NCBI GenBank assembly: GCA_963809825.1
Contig: CAWELJ010000009.1
Coordinates: 124,001 to 188,000, forward strand
DNA: 64,000 nt
Direction of reading: 5' to 3'
Source of the DNA: Bog-473 sp963809825
GTDB taxonomy: Bacteria > Actinomycetota > Acidimicrobiia > Acidimicrobiales > RAAP-2
The first letter of the stretch is position 1. Every line of letters starts with the position of its first letter. A program made the position numbers and the translations under genes. The notes beneath the pieces are model-generated. The model made no database searches. It had not been told where the DNA came from and saw only the letters and a program-made list of their open reading frames with translations. Shown here one piece after another: positions 42,733 to 52,185 of the stretch.

Positions 42733-43359
42733 TCAGGCGATAGGTAGGGGCTTTGTTGTCCCGAGCAGGTCCCCGAGCAGCTCGGCTCGCACGGGCGGCC
42801 GCAGCACTGTCTGCGCCTCGTAGTCCCGATGCGTGGCCACCAGGGTCACCTCGGCCGCGTCCCGGAACTCCCCCACCTGCGCCTCGGTGAATCCGAAACG
42901 GAGATAGTGGACCGCCGGGGTGATCGTGTCCCGGGTGAGGGCGGCGGCGTGCTCCGACTCGGGCACGCTGGCGACCGCGTCCCCGTCCATGGAGATCCCG
43001 ACCCGATGCTCGATCCCCACCAGGCGGGGCAGCCATTCTCGAAGATCGTGATCCGAGGTCAGCTCGATGAAGAGCGTGGCCGAGAGCTCCCGCTCACCGG
43101 GGAGCAGCCGGTTGTAGATGTCGAGCTCGACCTGCATCGCCTCGTCGCTGATGATCTTCTCCGCCCGCGCCATCTCCTGCACCTGGAAGCGCACGGTGTC
43201 GACACACTCGAAGACCAGGGTCATGATCGGCCCCAGGCTCACCCGGCGGTCGCGCTTGCGGGCGATGACCCGCGACCGGTAATCCTCACGCACCCGCTCG
43301 TACGCCCGCAGGTCCAGGACGTCGTCCAGCGTGAGCCCACCGGCCGAGTCCTGGGTCAC
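42733..43359 (-). CDS. DUF3501 family protein
   Basis: A 208-residue protein of the DUF3501 family, often encoded beside rubrerythrin and Cys-rich FeS proteins. Typical features: LTLDDVLDLRAYERVREDYRSRVIARKRDRRV at the N-terminus, FECVDTVRFQVQEMARAEKI, and a C-terminal half with FGFTEAQVGEFRDAAEVTLV. Its function is unknown. The GTG at 43359 overlaps the FeS gene's stop, so the pair is coupled; the family association and the neighbours suggest a role in peroxide or metal stress. Confidence 0.88.
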   Translation of the reverse strand: MTQDSAGGLTLDDVLDLRAYERVREDYRSRVIARKRDRRVSLGPIMTLVFECVDTVRFQVQEMARAEKIISDEAMQVELDIYNRLLPGERELSATLFIELTSDHDLREWLPRLVGIEHRVGISMDGDAVASVPESEHAAALTRDTITPAVHYLRFGFTEAQVGEFRDAAEVTLVATHRDYEAQTVLRPPVRAELLGDLLGTTKPLPIA

Positions 43360-44684
43360 GACCCACCCCGGGACCCGTCACCCAGTCCGTAAGCGCGGGC
43401 GACGACCTGCAGCGGGTGCACCGGCTGCGTGCCGGTCTCCTGCAGGATCGATCCGTTGGCGAGATGGCAGTCGCCGCAGACGACGTCGTTGCCGGCCGCA
43501 TCGATGTCGCGTCCGAGCGGGGCGGCCACCTTGCGGGCCAGCTCGTAGTTCTCCGCCCGGTAGCCCCACGTTCCGTCGATGCCCGAGCAGCGCTGGACGA
43601 TGGCGCACGTGACCCCGGCGACTTTCAGGAGGTCGCGGCTGCGCAAGCCGGCATTCTGCGCCTGCAGGTGGCACGCGACGTGATAGGTGACCTTGTCCGG
43701 CACCGCTCCACCATGCCGGCCGGGGAACTCGTCGCGCAGTGTGAACGGGTCGTCGGCGTCGCGATGGCGCCGCATCAGGTACTCGGCCGGGTCGAACGTG
43801 TGCGAGGCCACCAGGTCGGCTTCGGCACCCTTGGCGTACAACGGGTAGTCCCGCTTGACGACGTACGCGCAGGTGGGTTGGGCCACGATGATGTCGCGCC
43901 CGGCCCGCACCTCGGCGGCCAGCGCGGCCACGTTGTGCCGCGCCGCCTTGGCGAACTCGTCGACGTGGCCCGAGTGCAACCACGGAGCGCCGCAACACTT
44001 CGTCCGAGGGGGCAGGCTGCACTCGATGCCGTTGTGCTCGTACACCTCCACGATGGCGCGGCCGACGTCGGGCTCCATGTACTCCACGAAACAGGTGGGG
44101 AACACCGAGACGGCGCCGGTTCTCTTCGTCCCTGCGGCCGGGCGAGCCCGCTTCGTGAACCAGGTGGTGAACCGCTGCTTGGCGTAGGGCGGCAGCAGGC
44201 GTTGCGATGCCAGGCCGACCGTCTTCTCCATCACCCGGCGCGGCCAGGAACCGGGCGTAGCGGTGGCCCAATTGACGACGGGTGCTGCGGCGACCGAGGC
44301 TCGGCCGAGGAGGTCCGTGCGGGCCAGGAACTGATCCGTCACCTTCTCCTTCATGCCGACGCCCTGCTTCTGCCGCACGGCGTGCACCCGGCTCATCAGA
44401 CGCGGGAAGTCGAGCTCCCACTCGTGCGGTGGCACGTAGGGGCACTTCACGTAGCAGAGCTTGCACTGGTAGCACTCGTCCACGACCTGGTCCCGCTCGG
44501 CGTCGGTCAGCGCCGAGGCGTCCCCGTCGTTGGCGTCGACGAACCCGAACATCGTCGGGAACGAAGGGCACAGGTTGAAGCACAGCCGGCACCCGTGGCA
44601 CAGGTCGAAGACGCGGTCGACCTCGTCCCGCAGCGCGGCCGGGTCGAAGTACTTCGGATCGGTGGGATCGTACGTGGCGGTCAT
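43356..44684 (-). CDS. Heterodisulfide-reductase-like FeS protein (GlpC/HdrB type)
   Basis: A 442-residue protein. The N-terminal 100 residues hold two cluster-binding sites (CHGCRLCFNLCPSFP and CYQCKLCYVKCPYVPP). The C-terminal part has two CCG-type domains (FPTCFVEYMEPDVGRA, RTKCCGAPWLHSG and HVACHLQAQNAG, CSGIDGTWG) that in related enzymes bind further clusters. A reductase or electron-transfer role is likely; the substrate is not known. The ATG at 44684 lies 13 bp downstream of rubrerythrin. Its set with rubrerythrin and DUF3501 recurs in other bacteria, according to general knowledge of these families. Confidence 0.9.
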   Translation of the reverse strand: MTATYDPTDPKYFDPAALRDEVDRVFDLCHGCRLCFNLCPSFPTMFGFVDANDGDASALTDAERDQVVDECYQCKLCYVKCPYVPPHEWELDFPRLMSRVHAVRQKQGVGMKEKVTDQFLARTDLLGRASVAAAPVVNWATATPGSWPRRVMEKTVGLASQRLLPPYAKQRFTTWFTKRARPAAGTKRTGAVSVFPTCFVEYMEPDVGRAIVEVYEHNGIECSLPPRTKCCGAPWLHSGHVDEFAKAARHNVAALAAEVRAGRDIIVAQPTCAYVVKRDYPLYAKGAEADLVASHTFDPAEYLMRRHRDADDPFTLRDEFPGRHGGAVPDKVTYHVACHLQAQNAGLRSRDLLKVAGVTCAIVQRCSGIDGTWGYRAENYELARKVAAPLGRDIDAAGNDVVCGDCHLANGSILQETGTQPVHPLQVVARAYGLGDGSRGGS

Positions 44685-44697
44685 GGGGCCGCCCCTC

Positions 44698-45117
<420 letters not shown>

Positions 45118-45181
45118 CTCGTGTGTTTCCCTTTCTCTCGGGTGTTGCTCTCCTCGTGTTCCATCGATCTGGTGACGCCCC

Positions 45182-45604
45182 TCAGGACTCCCGGCACTCG
45201 TCACACCGGCCGCGGAAGACCACCTCGGCGCTGTCGACGTCGAAGCCCTGGGCCGCCCGCCTGGGCACGCTGAGACCGGGAAGGTCCGCCGCGAGGTCGC
45301 GGACCTTGCCGCACGTGCGGCAGACCAGGTGATGATGGGTGGTTTCGACGTTCGGATCGAAGCGAGCCGAGCCCGTGCCCACGTCGAGCACCGAGATGGC
45401 GCCCAGGTCGGCCAGGTCGTTCAGCGTCTGATAGACGGTCTTGAGAGAGACCTTCGGCATCTCTCGCCGGACCCGCTCGTGCACCCGCTCCGCCGAGGGG
45501 TGGGTCACGTCCCCCTCCAGGGCACGGAAGATGCACTGCCGCTGCGCGGTGATCTTCCGGCCGTGCGCCCGGAAGAGATCGGTCAAGGCGTCGGGTGACT
45601 GCAT
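45182..45604 (-). CDS. perR: Fur/PerR-family metalloregulator
   Basis: A 140-residue winged-helix repressor. DNA-binding domain: RAHGRKITAQRQCIFRAL...VSLKTVYQTLNDLADLGAI. Metal and zinc sites: HHHLVCRTCGKV and CDEC at the C-terminus. The Asp and His of a PerR-type regulatory metal site are consistent (VETTHHHLVC, the DPNVE acidic residue). The regulated neighbour is rubrerythrin, which favours PerR over Fur or Zur, but the three cannot be separated by eye. An inverted repeat (45635-45657) lies 30 bp upstream of the start. Confidence 0.85.
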   Translation of the reverse strand: MQSPDALTDLFRAHGRKITAQRQCIFRALEGDVTHPSAERVHERVRREMPKVSLKTVYQTLNDLADLGAISVLDVGTGSARFDPNVETTHHHLVCRTCGKVRDLAADLPGLSVPRRAAQGFDVDSAEVVFRGRCDECRES

Positions 45605-45634
45605 GGCTCCGTCACCCTAGCGGGGCCCCGACCT

Positions 45635-45657
45635 ATTTTGACAATCGTTGTAGAAAT
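45635..45657. promoter_or_regulatory. Fur/PerR-like operator (10-3-10 inverted repeat)
   Basis: Left arm ATTTTGACAA, spacer TCG, right arm TTGTAGAAAT; the arms match at 8 of 10 positions after reverse complement. It sits between perR (minus) and the DUF2252 gene (plus), in an AT-rich pocket within GC-rich DNA, as expected for autoregulation. It may also govern DUF2252. Confidence 0.75.
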
Positions 45658-45804
45658 CATCCCGTCACCAGCGATGGCAGCGGTCCGGCCGGGCCCGGGA
45701 GCTCGCACGCAGGACGAATGGCCCTAGCCAAGCGCAGGCCGGAGAGGACAGGGTTGAGTCGGGTGTCGGCACGCCCCCTGACGGCGCGCGCCCATGGAGG
45801 AACG

Positions 45805-47277
45805 ATGACGATGCACGAGACGACGGCCACCCCGGCCAAACCGGCCAAGAAGGTGCCCCACCTGACACCGGAGGAGAGGTCACTCCGCGGCAAGGAGGCG
45901 CGGGCCCGCGTGCCGCGAGCAGCCCATGCGGCCTTCGAGCCCTCCTCGTCGCGTCCGGACCCGGTCAGCCTGTTGGAGCGTCAGGCCGTCACTCGGGTCC
46001 CCGAACTGGTGCCGATCCGCTACGGGCGCATGCTCGTCTCACCCTTCACCTTCTTCCGCGGCGCCGCCCTGATCATGGCGTCCGACCTGGCCACCACGCC
46101 GCACTCCGGTCTGACCGTCCAGATCTGCGGCGACGCCCACCTGAGCAACTTCGGGCTGTTCGCGTCGCCCGAGCGGGCGATGATGTTCGACGTCAACGAC
46201 TTCGACGAGACGCTGCCCGGGCCCTGGGAGTGGGACCTCAAGCGGCTGGCCGCCAGCGTCGTCATCGCCGGGCGGGACCAGAGCTTCTCCACCAAGGACT
46301 GCGCCGCCGCCGCCCGGGCGGTGGGCTCGTCGTACCGCAAGGAGATGCGCCGGCTCGCCGAGTCGGGCAATCTCGACGTGTGGTACTCGAAGGTCGACAT
46401 CGAGGCGATCATCGCCGGCATCTCCGCCCGGGCCGCCGGCGCCACCAACAAGGAGAAGTCGAAGCGAGACGAGCAGATGGCGGCCAAGGCGCAGTCGATC
46501 GTGACCAAGTCCCGCACGAAGGACTCGCTGCAGGCCCTGGCCAAGCTCACCACCGTCGTGGACGGTCAGCGCCGGATCATCAGCGATCCACCGCTCGTCG
46601 TCCCCCTTGCAGAGCTGCTGGAAGAGCATGAAGCCGATGCCTTCTTCGAATCACTCCATCAGCTCGTGCGCAGCTACCGCCGCACCCTGCAGAGCGACCG
46701 CCGCCACCTGCTCGAGGGTTTCGAGCTCGTCGACGTGGCGCGCAAGGTCGTGGGAGTCGGCAGTGTCGGTACCCGCGCCTGGATCCTGCTGTTCGAAGGT
46801 CGTGACGGCGACGACCCGCTCTTCCTCCAGGCCAAGGAGGCCGAAGCCTCCGTCCTCGAGGAGTTCGTGGGCAAGAGCAAATACGCCAATCACGGCGAGC
46901 GCGTCGTCACCGGGCAGCACCTGATGCAGGCGGCCAGCGACATCTTCTTGGGCTGGCAGCGCGTCGAGGGTCTCGACGGCGTCTCGCGGGACTTCTACCT
47001 GCGACAGCTGCGCGACTGGAAGGGTTCGTTCGACATCGAGGGTGCCCTGCCACAGGGTCTCACGATCTACTCGGGGGTCTGCGCCCAGGCGCTGGCCCGG
47101 GCCCATGCCCGCTCGGGCGATCGCATCGCCATCGCGTCGTACCTCGGGAACGGCAGCCCCTTCGACGATGCGCTCGTCGAGTTCGCCCAGACCTATGCCG
47201 ACCAGAACGAGCGCGACTACGGCGCCTTGAAGGATGCGGTTGCGGATGGACGGGTCAGGGCCGAAAGCGGGTTATAA
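45805..47277 (+). CDS. DUF2252 family protein (kinase-like fold)
   Basis: A 490-residue protein of the DUF2252/COG4320 family, which shares features with aminoglycoside-phosphotransferase-like kinases. Seen: VPIRYGRMLVSPFTFFRGAA, the His-Asp loop ICGDAHLSNFGLF, MMFDVNDFDETLPGPWEWDLKRLAAS (metal-binding Asp), and FYLRQLRDWKGSFDIEG. Substrate unknown. The ATG at 45805 follows GGAGG (45796-45800); an upstream in-frame start would read through the perR operator. Wide N-terminal Lys/Ala/Pro-rich segment (TATPAKPAKKVPHL). Confidence 0.88.
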   Translation: MTMHETTATPAKPAKKVPHLTPEERSLRGKEARARVPRAAHAAFEPSSSRPDPVSLLERQAVTRVPELVPIRYGRMLVSPFTFFRGAALIMASDLATTPHSGLTVQICGDAHLSNFGLFASPERAMMFDVNDFDETLPGPWEWDLKRLAASVVIAGRDQSFSTKDCAAAARAVGSSYRKEMRRLAESGNLDVWYSKVDIEAIIAGISARAAGATNKEKSKRDEQMAAKAQSIVTKSRTKDSLQALAKLTTVVDGQRRIISDPPLVVPLAELLEEHEADAFFESLHQLVRSYRRTLQSDRRHLLEGFELVDVARKVVGVGSVGTRAWILLFEGRDGDDPLFLQAKEAEASVLEEFVGKSKYANHGERVVTGQHLMQAASDIFLGWQRVEGLDGVSRDFYLRQLRDWKGSFDIEGALPQGLTIYSGVCAQALARAHARSGDRIAIASYLGNGSPFDDALVEFAQTYADQNERDYGALKDAVADGRVRAESGL

Positions 47278-47286
47278 CTGCACCCC

Positions 47287-48927
47287 ATGTCCTCCCCCAA
47301 CATCTTGCTGATCATGACCGACGAGGAGCGCTACCCGCCCCCCTACGAGTCCGACGCGGTGGCGGCGTTTCGCAAGAGGCACCTGACGGCGCGGGAGTCG
47401 ATCCGCTCCGGCGGCGTCGAGTTCCACCGCCACTACGCCGGCTCGACGGCGTGCACGCCGAGCCGGGCCACGCTGTTCACCGGGCAGTACCCGTCGCTCC
47501 ACGGCGTGTCCTCGACCGACGGCGCGGCCAAACAGGCCACCGACCCGGACATGCGCTGGCTCGACCCCGACTCGGTCCCGACCCTGGGCGACTGGTTCCG
47601 CGCCGGCGGCTACCGCACGCACTACCGGGGCAAGTGGCACGTGTCGCACGCCGACCTGGTCATTCCGGGGACCCACGAATCCTTGATGGCCTCCGACGAC
47701 GCCGGCCGGCCGATCCCCGAGGCCGTCGAGGCCTATCAGAGGGCCGACCGTCTCGACCCGTTCGGGTTCTCGGGGTGGATCGGCCGGGAACCGCACGGTG
47801 CGGCCAAGTCCGACTGCGGCACGGTGCGAGATGGTGTCTTCGCGGAGCAGGTGGTCGAGCTGTTCGACGAGCTGGGCCGCGCGCGCCGCGACGGTCCGTG
47901 GCTGGCGGTCGCCTCGTTCGTCAACCCCCACGACATCGCCTTCAACGGCTTCGGCTGGGAGCAATTGCTGGGGTTCGGCCCTCCCGACGACTCGGTGCCC
48001 GACATCCCCGAGGCCCCGTCCGAGAGCGACAGCTTCGCCGGCCGCCCGCCCTGTCAGGAGGCGTTCAAGGCCCTGTGGCCGAAGATGATCTTCGAATCCG
48101 AGACCGACCTCGCCTACCGCCGCCTCTACTACTACTTGCAGAAGGTGGTCGACGAGTCCATCGGGCGGATCCTCGAGGCCCTGCGGGCCTCGGGCATGTT
48201 CGACGACACGATCGTCGTGTTCACGTCGGACCACGGCGATCTGGTCGGTGCCCACGGGGGCCTGGTCCAGAAGTGGTTCAACGTCTTCGACGAGGCGACG
48301 CGCGTCCCACTACTCGTCTCGGGCCCGGGCGTCGCCCACGTCGACGGCGGCATCCCGGTCCCCACGAGCCACGTCGATCTCATCCCCACCCTGCTCGGCC
48401 TGGCCGGCATCGACCGCGAGCGGGCGGCGGCGGGTGTCTCTTCGCATCACGACGAGGTGCAGTCCCTGCCTGGTCGGGACCTCAGCGGCGTGGTGACCGG
48501 GAAGACCAGCGCCGCCGACGTGGCCGCACCGGTGTACTTCATGACCGAGGACAACCCCTCGAGGGGTTTGACCCAGGTCAACATCCTGAGCGGCACCCCG
48601 TTCGAGCCTGTCGGCGGGCCGTCGAACATCGAGTCGGTGATCGCCTCCCTGCCCACCGGTCCCGGCGGAGCCGACGAACTCTGGAAGCTGAACCACTACT
48701 ACGAGCGGCTCGACGAGTGGAACGCCGAGCACGGCATCGACCCGAACCCATTCGCGCCGCCCCCCGCTGACCCGCTGTTCGAGCTGCACAACCTGAGTGC
48801 CGACCCCGAAGAGCGCCACAACCGCGCCGGCGAGGACACGGCGAACCTCGGCCGGCTGACGTCGCTCCTCGAGCGCCAACGGGACGAGAAGCGGCGCCTC
48901 CCCCGGTTGCGCAACCCGCGGGCCTGA
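47287..48927 (+). CDS. Type I sulfatase
   Basis: A 546-residue alkaline-phosphatase-superfamily sulfatase. N-terminal metal Asp pair MTDEERYPPP-type (NILLIMTDEE), the formylglycine motif CTPSRATLFTG (Cys about 57, the residue converted to FGly), GKWHV, and the C-terminal metal site VFTSDHGDLVGAHGG. No signal peptide is visible, so it appears cytosolic. Substrate cannot be deduced. It starts 9 bp after the DUF2252 stop; the two may form a transcription unit. A formylglycine-generating enzyme is not encoded in the window. Confidence 0.92.
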   Translation: MSSPNILLIMTDEERYPPPYESDAVAAFRKRHLTARESIRSGGVEFHRHYAGSTACTPSRATLFTGQYPSLHGVSSTDGAAKQATDPDMRWLDPDSVPTLGDWFRAGGYRTHYRGKWHVSHADLVIPGTHESLMASDDAGRPIPEAVEAYQRADRLDPFGFSGWIGREPHGAAKSDCGTVRDGVFAEQVVELFDELGRARRDGPWLAVASFVNPHDIAFNGFGWEQLLGFGPPDDSVPDIPEAPSESDSFAGRPPCQEAFKALWPKMIFESETDLAYRRLYYYLQKVVDESIGRILEALRASGMFDDTIVVFTSDHGDLVGAHGGLVQKWFNVFDEATRVPLLVSGPGVAHVDGGIPVPTSHVDLIPTLLGLAGIDRERAAAGVSSHHDEVQSLPGRDLSGVVTGKTSAADVAAPVYFMTEDNPSRGLTQVNILSGTPFEPVGGPSNIESVIASLPTGPGGADELWKLNHYYERLDEWNAEHGIDPNPFAPPPADPLFELHNLSADPEERHNRAGEDTANLGRLTSLLERQRDEKRRLPRLRNPRA

Positions 48928-48942
48928 CCCCGGGTTGACCGC

Positions 48943-49458
48943 TCAGACGGCGGTTTCGAGGTCGGACATGGTGAAGAGCGCGCGCAGCGTGATGCCCTCC
49001 GCGGCGGTGACGTCAGCCCCGCCCCCCTGGCGGTCGATCACGCAGAGAGCGTGCTCGACGATGCCCCCCTCCGAGCGCAGGTCCTGGGCGGAGAGGACGA
49101 GTTGCCCGCCAGTCGTCACGACGTCTTCGACGATGAGGAGGTTGCGCCCTGCGATGTCACCGCCCTCGCACACCTGCTCGGTGCCGTACTTCTTGGGCTG
49201 CTTGCGGACGAAGAAGGCGGGCAGGCCGGTCACGGAGGAGAGCATGGTGGCCAACGGGACGCCGCCCAGCTCCAGTCCGGCCAGTCCCTCGACCCCTGGG
49301 GGCACCAGCGGTGCGAGCGCCGCCACGATCTCGGCCAGCAGGACAGGATCGGACTCGAAGCGGTACTTGTCGAAGTAGCGGTCGGCCGTGCGACCAGATC
49401 GCAGGACGAAGGTGCCCGTCAGGTGCGCTGCGTTGTAGACGCGGGCGGCCAACGTCAC
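48943..49458 (-). CDS. pyrE: Orotate phosphoribosyltransferase
   Basis: PyrE makes OMP from orotate and PRPP. N-terminal YNAAHLTGTFVLRSGRTADRYFDKYRFESDP is typical, as is the orotate loop FFVRKQPKKYGTEQVCEGGDIAG; the PRPP-binding motif is LLIVEDVVTTGGQ. The GTG at 49458 gives 171 residues and the normal N-terminus VTLAARVYNAAHL; upstream of it the frame encodes no recognisable sequence. It stands alone, without other pyr genes, and converges on the sulfatase gene. Confidence 0.95.
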   Translation of the reverse strand: MTLAARVYNAAHLTGTFVLRSGRTADRYFDKYRFESDPVLLAEIVAALAPLVPPGVEGLAGLELGGVPLATMLSSVTGLPAFFVRKQPKKYGTEQVCEGGDIAGRNLLIVEDVVTTGGQLVLSAQDLRSEGGIVEHALCVIDRQGGGADVTAAEGITLRALFTMSDLETAV

Positions 49459-49516
49459 GTCCTCATTCTGCCCGTTCCCCTCACCCGCTGGCTGGATCGT
49501 CCGGCGGGCCCAGCCC

Positions 49517-49996
49517 TTAGGAGGGTTGGTGCGCGCTGCCGCCGTCGATCTCGGCGTGACCCAGGCGGAAGCGCAGATGGCCGCGGCACAGGTGGGTGGT
49601 GGCCAACGCCCAGTTCGCGCTGACGTTGGGGCGGTCCAACATCGCGCAGTCGGTGCACAACGCGCCACGGATTCCGTTGACCTCGGTGACGAGCATCGAC
49701 AACTCGAGGAACTCGCTCATCGTGAACGGCCGGTCCTGGCATCTCCCCCAAAGCTCGGAGAGACGAATCTCCTTGCCGAGCTCCGCCTCAGCGCCGCGTT
49801 CTGCGAACAGCAACCAGTCGTGCTGGAACTCGTCCTCGGTGGCGTCGACCCGGACCCGCTCCGACCAGAAGCGCTGGCGCTCCTCGTCCGGGATGAGGCT
49901 CAGGTAGAGCCCTTCGGCGTCGTCGAGGTCGAAGGCCGAGTCGAAGTCGGATTCGTACTCCGCGTCGTACTCCCACCCCTCGTCGAAGCGATCCAT
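49517..49996 (-). CDS. Hypothetical acidic protein
   Basis: I do not recognise this 159-residue protein. The N-terminus is very acidic (MDRFDEGWEYDAEYESDFDS), followed by a helical segment and a CTDC pair with a later CRGH, which might hold a metal (CTDCAMLDRP, LCRGHLRFRLG). No membrane segment. It lies 58 bp upstream of pyrE on the same strand. Codon use resembles that of its neighbours, so it is probably a real gene. Confidence 0.65.
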   Translation of the reverse strand: MDRFDEGWEYDAEYESDFDSAFDLDDAEGLYLSLIPDEERQRFWSERVRVDATEDEFQHDWLLFAERGAEAELGKEIRLSELWGRCQDRPFTMSEFLELSMLVTEVNGIRGALCTDCAMLDRPNVSANWALATTHLCRGHLRFRLGHAEIDGGSAHQPS

Positions 49997-50137
49997 GCCC
50001 TTCCTCCTCGAAGCGTCGCAGCCCCCTGCAACGGGCGTGCCCGCAACGTGGTGCCGGACATTCGGATCGGCGCGATGCGGGGCCGCCTGAAGAGGAATTG
50101 ACCGTCCGGAGATCCGTGGCCCCGAGGCGTTCCGGGA

Positions 50138-51085
50138 TCAGGTGGCGGGACGGTCGCGCAGGCCGCGGGTGATCCGGAAGGAACCCCCAACGGCGAAGGC
50201 CAGGCCCAGGAGCATGAGAAGCCCGGCCACCAGCAATGTCGGGGGCACCGTGCCGGAGGTGAACGGGAAGCCGTTTCCGATGCCGTTCAACAGGACGGTC
50301 GGAGCGTAGGCCGCCTCGGTCGCCCACCAGGTCACGAAGCCGGCGAAGAGCAGGGTCATCACGACCGAGAGGACGAGGGCCATCACTCCCAGCCGGCGCA
50401 GGACACGCGTCGGCGGGTCGATGCGGCAAGCGACCGCAACCGCAGCGGCGGCGGCCAACACAACGGCGACGAAGGCCGCCAGGCCGATCACGATGAAGGC
50501 TGCGCTGTAGACGGCCAGCCCGCCGTTGCGGTCGTGCCGGCTGAGGTGGTGGGCCCAAGCCAGTCCACCGCCCAGGAGGAGGGCCGCGAGCACCGCAGCG
50601 AGGCCGGCGCGTCGAACGGGCCGGCGCACGGTGTCCCAGCGCCCGGCCCGGACGAGCCGGACGAACGACGGCACGGCCGCCAGTGCCGCGACGCTGACGA
50701 GGGTGCAGCCCAGCACCCCGAGCACCGCCACCGCGTTGAAGCTCGCGCTCGCCGGCAACCGTTCGACGGCAGGTGTCCGGATCCACCAGTTGTCGGCGAA
50801 CTTTGCGAAGACGGCGCCGGCGATCAGGAAGAGGGGCCAGCCGCACAAGACGAGGACGGCGCCCGTCCGCAGCTCCTGCGTCGGCTCGGGCGCAGATCCG
50901 ATGAACCCGGCCGTGCGGGCCCGTTCCGCCAGGCCGCGGCGGACCAGGCCCAGACGGGAGCGCACGGGCACATCGCCCGCCGTCGCGTACGTGTCCTCCA
51001 ACAGGGCCGTCATCTCACCGCCGTACCGGGCCCGCCATTCCCGGGGGTACCAGCGGATGAAGCGCTCGTAACGATCCTCGCTCAT
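50138..51085 (-). CDS. HAAS-type membrane protein encoded with a PadR regulator
   Basis: A 315-residue protein. The N-terminal 60 residues, YERFIRWYPREWRARYGGEMTALLEDTY, match the HAAS/DUF1700-like cytoplasmic domain usually fused to membrane helices and encoded next to PadR regulators. About six hydrophobic helices follow (LVLCGWPLFLIAGAVF, AVAVLGVLGCTLVSVAALAA, and others). It is probably a sensor or an effector of the PadR switch; mechanism unknown. The ATG at 51085 overlaps the padR stop as ATGA. Confidence 0.85.
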   Translation of the reverse strand: MSEDRYERFIRWYPREWRARYGGEMTALLEDTYATAGDVPVRSRLGLVRRGLAERARTAGFIGSAPEPTQELRTGAVLVLCGWPLFLIAGAVFAKFADNWWIRTPAVERLPASASFNAVAVLGVLGCTLVSVAALAAVPSFVRLVRAGRWDTVRRPVRRAGLAAVLAALLLGGGLAWAHHLSRHDRNGGLAVYSAAFIVIGLAAFVAVVLAAAAAVAVACRIDPPTRVLRRLGVMALVLSVVMTLLFAGFVTWWATEAAYAPTVLLNGIGNGFPFTSGTVPPTLLVAGLLMLLGLAFAVGGSFRITRGLRDRPAT

Positions 51086-51387
51086 GAGAGCAGCCTGATG
51101 GCCGGACCGTTGGCGCCGATACCCAGACGCAGCGCACCCTCGTCGGCCAGCCGCCGCATGTCGAGCACCGCACCCTCGAGGGCGATCCGGCCGGCGCCGG
51201 TGATCCGGTAGGGGCGCCGTCGCTCGTCGCTGCCGACCAGCTCGGGCTCGATGAGCCCCCGCTCCTCGAGACGGGTGATGGCGCCGTAGAGCGTGCCGGG
51301 GCCGAGACTCACCCCGGCGAACTGCTCGATGTCCTTCGTGAGGGCGTAGCCGTGCTTGGGGCCGCCGGCCAGGCTGGTGAGGATCAA
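51082..51387 (-). CDS. PadR-family transcriptional regulator
   Basis: PadR proteins are winged-helix repressors. The 101-residue sequence has the family core LTSLAGGPKHGYALTKDIEQ, SLGPGTLYGAITRLEERGLIE and RRRPYRITGAGRIALE. The TTG at 51387 gives a short N-terminus; homologues usually have about 10-15 more residues. Those residues (GRSNEPPVLIL) are present upstream but with no start codon in frame, while the adjacent frame starts with an ATG (MPRRSAVTKGG) that would join through the G6 run at 51414-51419 if it had one fewer or more G. So a further indel is possible. The operator is at 51460-51478. Confidence 0.85.
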   Translation of the reverse strand: MILTSLAGGPKHGYALTKDIEQFAGVSLGPGTLYGAITRLEERGLIEPELVGSDERRRPYRITGAGRIALEGAVLDMRRLADEGALRLGIGANGPAIRLLS

Positions 51388-51459
51388 GACGGGGGGCTCG
51401 TTGCTCCGGCCGAGGCCCCCCTTTGGTAACCGCCGATCGACGTGGCATGGCCGCCAGAA

Positions 51460-51478
51460 TACTACGTCTGACGTAGTA
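51460..51478. promoter_or_regulatory. Perfect 19-bp palindrome, probable PadR operator
   Basis: TACTACGTCTGACGTAGTA, two 9-bp arms with one central base, lies about 75 bp upstream of padR and 136 bp upstream of the divergent plus-strand gene at 51614. A dimeric winged-helix protein could bind it. PadR autoregulation is the simple reading. Confidence 0.8.
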
Positions 51479-51613
51479 AGCGCCAGAGCGGCGGCTCACG
51501 GCCCTGATCCCTCGTCTCGTGACCTGGGGATTCACCGGGTGGAGACGCGAATCCACCCGGAACTCCACCCGGGGGGCGATGCCGCCCTCCGTCGAATTCC
51601 GGACACTGCAGAC

Positions 51614-52144
51614 ATGACCATCCTCGAATACATCCTCAACATCGCCCTCGTCGGACTCGTCGCCCTGCAGATCCGGGGACACAGGATCACGGTGGCCCGC
51701 ATGCTCGTTCCCGTCGTGGTGACCCTCTGGGTGGCGTCCCAGGTCCTCCACGCCATCCCGACCGTCGGTGGCGACGTCCTCCTCGAAGCCGTCCTCGGCC
51801 TCACGGGCCTCGGCCTCGGCGTGGCCGCCGGGTTCGCGACGAGCGTCCGGCGCGACGGCGCAGGTGCCTTCGCCAAGGCGGGCTTCGTCGCTGCCATCCT
51901 GTGGGTGCTCGGCATCGGGGCCCGCGTGGCCTTCTTCCTGTGGGCGACGCACGGCGGGCGGCCGGCCATCGAGTCCTTCAGCGTCACCCACCACATCTCC
52001 TCCGGGGCGGCCTGGACCTGCGCATTCGTCCTCATGGCCATGGCCGAGGTCGTCAGCCGCACCGCCGTCCTCTACTTCCGGGCCGCTCGGTCCGGCGCCG
52101 AGATCCCCCGGGGCGGCCTGCGCAGCATCCTGGCCTCGGCCTGA
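51614..52144 (+). CDS. Multi-spanning membrane protein linked to a histidine kinase
   Basis: A 176-residue protein with about five helices (ILEYILNIALVGLVALQI; MLVPVVVTLWVASQVLHAI; FVAAILWVLGIGARVAFFLW and others). I do not recognise the family with confidence. It precedes the histidine kinase by 41 bp on the same strand and probably forms a transcription unit with the two-component genes. The ATG at 51614 is chosen because the hydrophobic profile begins there. Confidence 0.65.
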   Translation: MTILEYILNIALVGLVALQIRGHRITVARMLVPVVVTLWVASQVLHAIPTVGGDVLLEAVLGLTGLGLGVAAGFATSVRRDGAGAFAKAGFVAAILWVLGIGARVAFFLWATHGGRPAIESFSVTHHISSGAAWTCAFVLMAMAEVVSRTAVLYFRAARSGAEIPRGGLRSILASA

Positions 52145-52185
52145 GCGTCGGCGAACGAATCCCGAGTGAGTGGGAAAATAGCGAC

